Of a stretch of DNA of 64,000 nucleotides, positions 55,601-64,000 are shown one piece after another. Source of the stretch: Molanna angustata. Taxonomy: Eukaryota > Arthropoda > Insecta > Trichoptera > Molannidae. The DNA is taken from assembly GCA_963576475.1 (NCBI GenBank), contig OY754964.1, forward strand, positions 48,744,861-48,808,860, in the 5' to 3' direction. A program made the position numbers and the translations under genes. Numbering within the stretch: the stretch's first letter is position 1; every line of letters starts with the position of its first letter. The notes below the pieces were generated by a model, which had not been told where the DNA came from, did no database searches, and saw nothing but the letters and a program-made list of their open reading frames with translations.

Positions 55601-57882
55601 TCAACAGATGTCGTGAAGACAAATGTATGGGAGTATTATTCATACAATTTTCAATTATACTAAGTAATTAGGTCTAAAGTTGTGTGTCAATATTATGTGA
55701 CACTCGTATTTTAGTCGCGGAATCGGCTGTATGTCATGTATACGTGGCACTCATCTCTTTCAATAGGAATGGCTTATGAATTAGAGAGCGAGATAGATGT
55801 ATACATACTAATTACATCTAAGATATGATAAGCTCAGTGCAGCGCACGAGCCTGCACGAGTCTACCTTATGAATTCAGTACAAGTATCGCTATTTCATCT
55901 GCCAGGGGACTATCTCTTTCTCTTCATACATACGCTGTATTAAAAAGAAATCAATTTTGGTGCGATATGGATATCGCACGCCATACATTACATAATGATA
56001 ATATTTGTATTGCAGTAGATTTCATTATAATATGATGTCGATTGCGAGGGTATATATAATAATCAATTGGATTAGAAAAATAACAATAGTAAATTAAAGC
56101 GTAAATATATATTCAAAACATATTTTAATATTAATTTTTAGAATATACAATTTAAAGATTGGTAGTGCAATTGATCCAACGCACTTCATATAGAGTCGCC
56201 GCTGCTACTAGAAAGTAATCCCCGACACTTAGAGAATCAGACGTCAGGAAGGCAAACAATTGTTGTTATCAAGGAATAACAATGACAACAAATGTGTTTT
56301 TATTTTCAGGGCCATGCTTTTATCCTAGTTTATTCAGTTAGCAGTCGACAGTCATTGGAAGAATTACGGCCTATTTGGTCCACCATCAAAGAGTTGAAAG
56401 GAACTGAACTACCCGGTATTCCTGTGATGTTGGCAGCCAACAAGTGCGACGAAGCAGCAGAGGTTCGAGAGGTCAGCGTTGCCGAGGGTCAAGCTGAGGC
56501 AGCTGCGTGGGGAGTCTCCTTCATGGAAACATCAGCCAAAACAAACCACAATGTCAAACAGCTATTTCAGGTTGGGTTTCCTAATCATTGTTAAATTGTC
56601 AGTAACATAGAGACAAGACCATGTAAACAATATTCTGAAAGGAAACATTAGAAGTGAAAACTAGTTGCATGTAACACAAGAGAGAATGTAATAAGTATGT
56701 ATGTATAGTTGAATAATATGTACGATACTATAAGAACTCAAATCCATATTATTTAATATTTTAAGATATTGTGTGTTTCCTATACAAGTATGTCAGGATA
56801 GGATAGTGTGGGGTTCAGTCCTTGTTTCCTACCCCGAATAGGTAAACGGTTTGATGGTATGTATAAAGATAAAATATCATAGTATGTGAGTCCCCGTAGA
56901 CATTGTGTATTCTGCCATACAAATTGTATGAAAAAGAGATTGTTACTAAATCAATTTTTTTCAAAAAATATTTTGAAAATTTTGAGGTGTACTGCTATAC
57001 TGTAGACATTATTTATAGAAAATTAAATTATATATTTGGGATGTTTTGGTGTTTTTCGAAATTAGAATTTTTTTGGAAAGAGATAATCAAGTACAGAAAT
57101 TTGACAAAAAATTATTGGCAATCGACGGGTTTTTTTATCAATAATAGTTTGTATTTTTCGATAATATTACAAATTTTCATAGTTCTTACTTTTATGGTTT
57201 TTGAGATAAATATGTGGAAATATAAAAAAAATTTGATAACCCCTGACTGAACAATCTATACCAGCTCTGGGCAAACCGCATTGTTCCCGATGTGACCTTA
57301 GAATAGTGTTTCCACTCTTTACTGTTATCATCGTTGGATGTCCTATTTGAGCCGGAAAATACAACAGTAATAATAATAATAACACTTTCTTGCACCCTGC
57401 GCAAGTGGCGATTTTATTGCCGTATGGCAATTTCTTCCTACTAACCAGTGTTTCCAGCCCAGAGAAGCAATATTTGTGTGAGAAATGAATTTAAATAAAT
57501 TTCTCCTCTGCTGGGAATCGAACCCAGGACGCCCGCACTGAAACCGAACAGCTTACCAACTGTGCCACGGTGGTCGGAGGTGAGATGAGACTAATGTGTG
57601 GGTGTACACGCATGTTTCATGCTTTCTTTTATAGGGTAATGCCCACCCGCACACATTGGGATATGCCTTAATGGTATACAAGAATTAATTTTTTTTATAA
57701 AATCAATGGAAATATACTGTATTATATTTTGTTTATTTTTACAGGAGCTCCTAAATATGGAAAAGAATCGAAATGTGTCCCTTCAGGTAGATGGTAAAAG
57801 TAAAAAGAAAAAGGACAAAAGTGTTAAGGTTGATGGTGGAGAACCTTCCACTGGTGGTAGAGAGAAGTGTTCAATGATGTGA
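49560..57882 (+). CDS. Diras: Di-Ras small GTPase (four coding exons)
   Basis: Ras-family GTP-binding protein of 210 aa, acting at membranes. Exons 49560-49697, 53085-53180, 56310-56570 and 57745-57882 all join in phase 0 with GT..AG introns. Motifs: P-loop GAGGVGKSS from residue 14, switch [10 protein letters not shown] (36-44), G3 DTTGS (61-65), NKCD (122-125), ETSAK (151-155), a lysine-rich stretch (183-190) and CSMM at 207-210 for farnesylation. The first 12 codons ([12 protein letters not shown]) match the Di-Ras N-terminus. The position equal to Ras Gln61 is Ser, a known Di-Ras feature linked with very low GTPase activity. It is distinct from Ras, Rap and Rheb. The ATG has a good context (A at -3). 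Introns carry several mobile elements but splice sites are intact. Confidence 0.97.
50127..50809. mobile_element. 683-bp hairpin MITE flanked by TTAA, in Di-Ras intron 1
   Basis: The left end GGGGACTGCTGCCAACGTAC is matched inverted on the right (GTACGTTGGCAGCAGTCCCC). The arms run nearly the whole length (for example ATAAGCATACCCC and GGGGTATGCCATTA; ATTAATGCAACGT in both orientations). TTAA sits at each boundary (50123-50126 and 50810-50813), suggesting a piggyBac-type origin. No transposase. Confidence 0.8.
50898..51015. mobile_element. Small hairpin MITE in Di-Ras intron 1
   Basis: Imperfect inverse arms: GGCCCGAATTTATAAAACG / GGTTTATAAATACGGTCC and CAATGCTTAGCACG / TGTGCTAAGTATTG. Confidence 0.6.
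51016..53084. other. Rest of Di-Ras intron 1
   Basis: AT-rich with no recognised element. The ORF at 52437-52628 is unsupported. Confidence 0.5.
53085..53180 (+). CDS. Diras: Di-Ras exon 2 (G3 DTTGS)
   Basis: The acceptor GATTTTAG precedes 32 codons containing [19 protein letters not shown]. The donor is GTTAGT. Phase 0 both sides. Confidence 0.95.
53435..53850 (-). pseudogene. Mariner-superfamily transposase fragment in Di-Ras intron 2
   Basis: The minus-strand peptide has [20 protein letters not shown] and FF.G.I, then (frame changed) [17 protein letters not shown] and [11 protein letters not shown] at the end. [14 protein letters not shown] holds the third acidic catalytic residue region of these DDE/D transposases. 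A GGGTGTCTCAAAAGAAAGT sequence at 53428 may be the terminal repeat. It is frameshifted and lacks the N-terminus. Confidence 0.8.
54359..54645 (+). repeat. 44-bp minisatellite, ~6.5 copies, in Di-Ras intron 2
   Basis: The unit begins GACGTTGAGGAAGATCGACA, continues AGCCTTTAATGAAAAGTTAT and ends TAGA. Starts are at 54359, 54403, 54447, 54491, 54535, 54579 and a partial at 54623. Copies differ mainly at GTT/GTC. Confidence 0.95.
54720..55060 (-). repeat. LINE 3'-UTR-like fragment with internal duplication
   Basis: ACAACAATAAT..CAACAGTATGTACATATTATATAGG occurs twice (54821 and 54981). A hairpin CCTCACTAGG...ACCTGTATCGAGG at 54893-54920 matches the hairpins of the LINE tails at 3991 and 40132. 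Confidence 0.5.
55061..56309. other. Rest of Di-Ras intron 2
   Basis: No recognised gene or repeat. Confidence 0.45.
56310..56570 (+). CDS. Diras: Di-Ras exon 3 (NKCD and ETSAK)
   Basis: The acceptor TTTTATTTTCAG precedes 87 codons from [10 protein letters not shown] to NHNVKQLFQ. The donor is GTTGGG. It contains the guanine-specificity motif NKCD and ETSAK. Confidence 0.96.
56590..57255 (-). mobile_element. Composite ~1-kb repeat, diverged copy E, in Di-Ras intron 3
   Basis: It starts with ACTAGTTGCATGTAACACA, then the LINE-like block (GTCAGGATAGGATAGTGTGG, CCTACCCCGAATAGG), TGCCATACAAATTGTATG and GATAACCCCTGACTGAAC. It is the same order as copies B and D, but older and shorter. A LINE-tail scrap (ACCATGTAAACAATATTCTG) precedes it. 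Confidence 0.6.
57430..57590 (-). mobile_element. tRNA-derived SINE, family 3, copy 1, in Di-Ras intron 3
   Basis: On the minus strand: GACCACCGTGGCACAGTTGG (A-box side), TCCTGGGTTCGATTCCCAGC (B box), then AGGAGAAATTTATTTAAAT and TTGCTTCTCTGGGC. The second copy is at 62183-62285. Confidence 0.8.
57745..57882 (+). CDS. Diras: Di-Ras exon 4 (basic tail, CSMM)
   Basis: The acceptor TTTTTACAG precedes [18 protein letters not shown], a Lys-rich run, then REKCSMM and TGA at 57880-57882. Confidence 0.95.
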   Translation, partial: ELLNMEKNRNVSLQVDGKSKKKKDKSVKVDGGEPSTGGREKCSMM

Positions 57883-58140
57883 AATATATTTAACATCCAT
57901 AGATTATCATCGTAGACCAAAATTACAATTTTTTCCTCTCTTCACTTTTACTAGTATCATCACACATCACAACATTAGCCGTAATAATATAAAGTGAGAT
58001 TTTATTTTGATAATTTTCAGTCAATACTTATATAAGTACCTATTCCTTGGTAAATCATTGACTGATTCTCAAACATATTGTATTTTCAGGGCTTGAAATT
58101 TATTTTCTGTACAATGTAATTCACTAATTCAAAATAAAAT
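57883..58140 (+). other. Diras: Di-Ras 3' UTR with candidate poly(A) signal
   Basis: AT-rich trailer after the TGA. The first AATAAA is at 58133-58138. Another candidate occurs near 58537, so length is uncertain. Confidence 0.5.
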
Positions 58141-59467
58141 ATGTAGGTAATTCAAACAAAAACATTAAAATTTAGATTGACAGATTTCATTCAAATTGCA
58201 ATGTATAAATCAATTAAAGTTCATAACCACAATCATCAATATTTTTTTCATTTTGAATCTCGAAAAAAATTTGATTGCAAATATAATATCTTTATTTTTT
58301 TATATCCTTCGTGATAAATTACACTTTTATATTTTAAGGTTATGTAGTAGTATAACTTATTCCTCATTTCTGATTGAAACTTTTAATTTCATCTTCAAAT
58401 ACGTACCAAGTGATGTATGTTATGTAGACAATATTATGGCAACGTAATTTTAATTAATAGAAATGTGTATATCCTGTTTTATAGGTTTAATAACAATAAT
58501 GCATTATTTTCAAAATACTCTCTGCTTAAAATGTAAATAAATTACGAATTGTCTATAGTCTGCATAAAACATAAAAAAACAGGTGATGTGCAAATTATTG
58601 TCATCTTCACTGAAAATGTCTAATTCATATTAATATATTAATGAAGTGGTGTTGAGTAAATTATTTTGAAAAAGTTTAACACGTTTTGAAAATAATAGTC
58701 TGGATTATTAGTGTTAAAAATCACAAGTAGATATTTTCAGTGCTGAGACGTTTCCTATTTTATCCTTACTGAACATTGCCTATTGCACATCAAAATTATA
58801 CAAATTGTATTAAATGTAAAAAATTTCAAGCCCTGCTTCTAAATTATTATGTATGGTATATGAATTTAACAAGATCATTAAACTTCAATATCAATAGAAT
58901 ATTTTACATGAAACGGCCTACTTCAAGGAAAGCAATAAAATGAGCCAAATTATTTCAAATAGACAATACTTATAACATGTGGTTACTTAGATTTGCAATG
59001 TGCATCTATTATTATTATTATTATTATTATTAAATAAATATTTTTATTTTGATGTCCAAACTTAGATATATACATAATTTAAGAAGAAGGCTACAAATCA
59101 CAATTTTTTCTCAACACTTTCTTATAGCTATGCACTTAATATCAGCACATTTTATAATTCAAAGTAACTTTTCTCTTAAAAAAATATAAAATTTGTATAA
59201 TGAACCACATGAAATTATATTCTAATGTATGAAGGTATATTCTAATGTGTCTATTTAATTCCCCATTATTACATATACTTATTATATTTTTCATTTGACT
59301 ATATTAAAATTTATGTGATTCTTAATTCATCAGATTCTTATTTTAACTTTTAAGCCTTGCTTTAGTGTTACTGGTTGATACAAATTATTTATCTACAAAT
59401 TTGACTTGTAATGTCAAAAAAATATTTTATAATTTATTATGTTTTGAAAACGTAATATATTTATTCT
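58141..59467. other. AT-rich sequence, no gene seen
   Basis: An (ATT)n tract lies at 59009-59031. It may include more Di-Ras 3' UTR. Confidence 0.45.
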
Positions 59468-59728
59468 GAGGGGCAAGTCTGGTCAACCGGCGAAATCAAA
59501 ACCGTCCATGTTTACCCATATCATGGATATAATTATCATATGGAGTTCTATAATATGTTTATTTATTTATATAAGGGTACATCGACAGACATCCAGCTTG
59601 CAATTTTCATAAAAAGAAAACAATATTGGTTATGTTAGGATATTATAGAACTCCAATGATAATTATATCCATTATATGGGTAATCATGAGGGTTTTGATT
59701 TCGACGTTTGACTAAATTCCCCCCCTCT
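59468..59728. mobile_element. Hairpin MITE, GGGGCAAGTCTGGT family, copy with an insert
   Basis: The left arm GGGGCAAGTCTGGTCAACCG and the right arm end (TCGACGTTTGACTAAATTCC) have diverged. Internal matches are ATCATGGATATAATTATCAT and ATGATAATTATATCCATTAT. A ~75-bp insert (59558-59635) sits between the arms. Confidence 0.75.
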
Positions 59729-62182
59729 GTTTTGGAATGCTTAATCTGCCTTTATTTTATGTTATGTTTGAAAATTCTCTAATTTAAAAATTATTAAAAA
59801 TAATGGGGCATTGAATCACATATTTTTATTATTCCTATTAACCTAATCTCTTTACATTTATTATCATCCCGCTTAATTTTTTTTCTATAGTGTAAAATAA
59901 ATTATTATTAAACTTATCGAAATTTTAAAATTGGAAACAAGTATTCATTTTTCTCTGTGGTTATTTTACTGTGGGATAGATATTTTAAATTTTAACTACC
60001 TAATGTAAAATTTATTTCAATTATTACCTACTTAATAAATAATTACTGTTATTATCCTCTGTAGAGTAAAGATTTAGTATCATATTTAACAAAATTGCTC
60101 ATAGCGTGAATGTTAGTAGTAATGATAAAGTTTATGAATATTGTAACATATGGTTACAATTGTGGGTGTTGCCCTTTAAAAAAAGCATTGAGTGATTTTA
60201 TACATTAATATGATGTAGAATGCTTTATTTATTTTTATAGCTGCAAATTTACATAGAAACTTGTGATGAAATAAGAAATAATTCTATTTTTACTATTAAT
60301 TTTAATGAAGTTTGCTTGTTACAGGCTCGTTTATTAATGTTTATATAAAAAAAAACAAACGATAATATGAACGCTGCCGGTATACAACATATTTGTCCAA
60401 ATGTTTCTGAAGAATATCAAATATTCAATGAAATTTCAGCCAAGCTGATAAATATTTTTTTAATTCACAATCACAGGAACGTATTAATAAAACTGAATCG
60501 ATGATACAGGAGCAAGTAAATTGTACATTTCTTAGGTCATTTTTAAAAATGAATAGGTTATCCTAATTTTATGAGAAATCATATTTTGTACATCTGTGTT
60601 TATGTAACGAAAATTATAATGAGAAACTTTGACATTAAATATTTTATTGTACTGAATGTTGAGCACATTTTTATGGCGTTAATTATGTAAATTTTAAATT
60701 TAATTCATAAATATTGGAAGAATTATATATATTAATAAAAATTGACGATTAAACATATCACACAGACATTAATAAATTATTATATTTTGTACATCAATAC
60801 CAAAGACTATTCAAAGCTTCAAAACGTTAAATCGACTAGAGTGGGCATGTAGTATTATTTTAAAAATTATACTAAATAAAATCAAGTGAAACATTTCTAT
60901 TTTGAGAGTCACGAGGCTAAGAGCCTATTTTTAAAAAAATATTTCAAGATGTTACGAATATTTATTAAAAGACTTTATATTTGTCAAATAATTTATTTTC
61001 TGTGACTATGATTCGACTTGAAGCACATGCATATACTCCTTTAAACACATATTCTATGCCGTTTGTAATCCCTTTGGTTTTATATCTAAAACTCATATTT
61101 ACTTGTACCCACACACTAACAGTCTTACTAATAAAAATCTACCCGTTGACTAGTGTTTTAGTTACATACCGTGTAAAGCCCGTGCAGAAATTATTTAACA
61201 ATCTTACTAATAAACGCTGTATAATGACTGGGTAGTTGCAATAGACTTACAACAGAAATTAGTCCACAACGTCGCAATTTGGCACCCGCGCATGCGCAAA
61301 GCCCCCAATCGCCATCCGCCATTCTATTTTTGACGTTTGTCATGGTTGATATTCTCATACGTTTTTCTCATTTTAAAATAGGAATATCGATGAGAATAGG
61401 AATATAATACACATGCGAACATCATTTTAGATATAAAGGAGCTAATTTGTTGACAACTTTTCGCTCAAGTGCACAACTATCGTGAATAAAATAATTTATA
61501 AAGATTTTTCGTCATATTATTCTAAGATATAACAATATAAACATGCAGATCAGAATCAAATTTGATACGTTATAGATGACAGTTGTCTTAAAACACCGCC
61601 AAACTACCTTGGATAGGCGTGCAAGCGATGCGTAAAATTTGTATGAGAGATACACAAATGTTAACCAACTGATCTGCTACACAGCGTTTCTTAGTAACGT
61701 TTTTGCCTACATGGGTGTTAAACGGTTGTGTAACTATTACAACATGTTTATTAATAAGACTGTAACACTTTTGAACTTTTCAATCGGTCTAATAAATGTA
61801 AGGCCCTCCCCATATTGTGTATGACAATTGTTAACAAAAGTAGAATTTATTTATTTGATTGTATATAGCTTATTAAATGTAGTAATATCTACTAAAAAAA
61901 CAATGATACATATTATTGCATGTGTAGGTATACTATTTTAAAACAAAAATGATCAACATGTTAATTGCCAACTACGGTAGATACACACAATAAAAATAAT
62001 TGAAAACATAGATATTTATCACTTATAACAAAGTTATTAATTTATTTACTGTGCTATAAGTATGTTAATAACTTAGATATCAATCACCAATAATTAATTT
62101 ATTGATTGTGCATTCAATAAAAAAAATTCAGAATGTCACAGTTCAATCGTTAAATAAAATTAATGAAGATAGATTATATAAA
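59729..62182. other. AT-rich sequence without recognised gene
   Basis: ORFs at 60981-61235 and 61639-61824 have no domain. A GC-richer patch at 61260-61330 (CGCGCATGCGCAAAGCCCCC) is unassigned. Confidence 0.4.
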
Positions 62183-62285
62183 CAAGCCCAGAGAAGCAAT
62201 AATTGCCTGAGAAAAAAAAATTAAATAAATTTCTCCCCTGCTGGGGATTGTCAAATCGGCTTACCAACTGTGCTACGGCAGGCAA
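62183..62285 (-). mobile_element. tRNA-derived SINE, family 3, deleted copy
   Basis: AAGCCCAGAGAAGCAATAAT, AAATTTCTCCCCTGCTGGG and CTTACCAACTGTGCTACGG match 57430-57590. A deletion removes most of the B box. Confidence 0.7.
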
Positions 62286-62549
62286 CAAATCAAATCAAAA
62301 GAAACAAATGTCTTTGTATAAATCACTAATGCTTCTATTTTGGGAATAAACCTGTTATTTAGTTGGCAACAAACGTGGTGATATGTCATTAAACAAATAT
62401 GGAGATATATGTATGGGTTATGAACGTTCATCAGTAAACATAATTTATTGTAATTCGTATATCCGTGTAAGGAAAGAAGCCATTGTTTATTTTATTTATA
62501 ACTAAGTTAAAAAAAACTGTATACGTTTTATATGAGTGTGGATACACTT

Positions 62550-62620
62550 ATATACAGCCATTTCTGTCCACTGTTGAACGTAGGCCTCCCTACGCTCCCT
62601 GCGTATGGATGAGAATATTA
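62550..62620 (-). pseudogene. Small RTE-like LINE 3' scrap
   Basis: CATTTCTGTCCACTGTTGAA and GTAGGCCTCCCTACGCTCC resemble the end of the RTE tail at 7740-7790. Confidence 0.35.
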
Positions 62621-62929
62621 AAATATGAGACTATGGTATTTTTATGTACTAAAAAGTGCTGCTCCATTCATCATACATAGTAAACAATCAATAATTAATC
62701 AAAATTTTGCAATAGACTCATTTACTTGTAATATGTGTTGTAAAATTTTGTGCCAAATATGAATATAAATTCGATACTTATATTTAAATAACAATACGTA
62801 AATGTCATGTATATAAATGGCTTTTTATCATCCTGAAAATATATACAAAAATAACCTTGTTGGTTATACAAAATCCTTGTATTTCTTTATTTTGTTTTTT
62901 TATAAATATCGCTAGATTGATCTTTATGG

Positions 62930-63083
62930 TTAGTGTCCACATAAGCGCAGCTGATATTGCGCATCAAACGGATTTTAGTATTCTTTGTAGGATATGTGCG
63001 CTCGCATCGGATCGTTGACAATAACGACGTTGTTACTAGGAAACAAGAATCCGATCTGTCTGGTGTGCCTCTGTGGACGCTAA
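62930..63083. mobile_element. Short MITE with TTAGTGTCCACA / TGTGGACGCTAA ends
   Basis: The 12-bp ends are inverse complements but for one base. The interior has GCGCATCAAACGG, GGATCGTTGAC and GAATCCGATCTGTC. The two antiparallel ORFs at 62887-63217 run over it and are unsupported. Confidence 0.6.
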
Positions 63084-64000
63084 GCTTTAGGTTCTCTAAA
63101 ATATTTCTTCTTAAAGTAACTATGAGATGTGAAAAGAATCCAGAAATCTCGTTGAACATATTTTATATTTTCACAATTGGGAATGATTATATCTTTCATC
63201 TGACTTTCCTCTTATAGAATATTTGCAATTGTAACAACACAAAATGTTTTTCAATTCATTTCACATAAAATACTCCACCAATCGTGAGGAAGAGCCCTCA
63301 CAGCATACATTAGTATGGCTACCCACAATTTTTCGTTCAAAAGAGTGTCCAACAAAATGTACACATTAATTCACAATTTTGAGGGTTACAAAATTCATTC
63401 TTAAATTATTTTCATAGCTCATTTCAATACTTTAATACATATTTTTTGGCATATGATGCACTAACCAATAATATCTTCCTCTATGTAAATGCTATTTTGA
63501 AAATCAAATTTGAAGCCTTTTTCTTTAAATTTGTGTAAATGAAATGACAATAAGAGTATTTTTGTGTATTCTCATTCAAAAGTTATTAGTTTGTATATGA
63601 AAGTGAATAATTTATCCACATATAAAAAATATTCATCATTTGTACATAAAATGTTGTGTTGTATATTGTTAAAGATGATTGCAGCATTACTAATACATAT
63701 TTGTATGGTGTAGATGAAATATATTGTTTTATTATTTTTGTTACTTTACTAACATACAACTTATTATTCATAGTAATAAACGTAGAAAATAAATGAAATA
63801 TAATTCAAAACATACTCAGATTGAGCATAGTTTGAGTAAGTCGTGCAATTGATAAGCAACGAAATATTTTATAAATATCGGATTAGATGAAAATAACTCT
63901 TTTTTCACATAGATTTAACAAGCATGGCTACAACGAATGCGTTATTAATATTTTGTTGTCATTATAATATGAACATCCATGTATATTGTACATACATCAT
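63084..64000. other. AT-rich sequence, no gene seen
   Basis: Nothing recognisable; the ORF at 63586-63771 has no domain. Confidence 0.45.

Noticed and set aside
57480..57580. Possible minus-strand tRNA gene
   Set aside because: The head is tRNA-like but it is a SINE; the same body occurs at 62183-62285.
49560..57882. Ras, Rap or Rheb rather than Di-Ras
   Set aside because: The N-terminus [10 protein letters not shown], the DTTGS G3 motif and the CSMM end fit Di-Ras.
63000..63217. ORF pair at 62887-63217
   Set aside because: Antiparallel overlapping frames over a short MITE with no family signal.

Overview
This window is AT-rich eukaryotic DNA made mostly of transposable elements. It looks like a moth or butterfly (Lepidoptera). 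The grounds are the recurring short GTAGGTAC/GTACCTAC strings, tRNA-derived SINEs, many inverted-repeat MITEs, decayed non-LTR retrotransposon tails, and spliced genes with insect-like GT..AG introns. The species is not identified. I see two convincing host genes; both are split into small exons and carry repeats in their introns.

Host gene 1 (minus strand, 31471 to 27549) is a DM-domain transcription factor with a downstream DMA domain, best matched to Dmrt93B. I reconstructed six coding exons with compatible phases (321 aa). One 87-nt exon is phase-symmetric and may be a cassette. The last intron is almost entirely a roughly 122-127-bp tandem array. Host gene 2 (plus strand, 49560 to 57882) is a complete four-exon Di-Ras small GTPase of 210 aa, with a CSMM prenylation box and a G3 motif that lacks the usual glutamine. 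Its introns hold a 683-bp hairpin element, a mariner-type transposase remnant, a 44-bp minisatellite and a SINE. Upstream lie a probable solo LTR, two perfect CRE octamers and two short uORFs, one of which overlaps the start codon.

Layout: 1-7 kb has MITEs, foldback elements and LINE tails. 7-11.3 kb has an RTE-like LINE tail, a foldback and a 19-bp minisatellite with higher-order structure. 11.9-15.7 kb has three copies of a roughly 1-kb composite repeat sharing a 14-bp terminal motif. 16-24.7 kb has a Penelope-type 3' end, foldbacks, SINEs and transposase remnants. 25.8-31.5 kb has a tandem repeat, a LINE tail and Dmrt93B. 31.7-42 kb has a Penelope-like element with RT and GIY-YIG regions, several LINE tails, and a palindrome of two Penelope-type ends. 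43-48.9 kb has tandem repeats, a fourth composite repeat, a hAT MITE and the LTR. 49-58 kb is Di-Ras. 58-64 kb is sparse, with a few MITEs and SINEs.

The most notable signal is a set of hammerhead-ribozyme-like motifs at 35714-35753, 41667-41706 (plus a mutated inverted partner) and 16608-16645. Their helix I changes sequence but keeps pairing, and helix III is a 6-nt palindrome in the intact copies. They sit at Penelope-type 3' ends. I found no new defence, metabolic or symbiotic gene system; most other short ORFs show no family signal.
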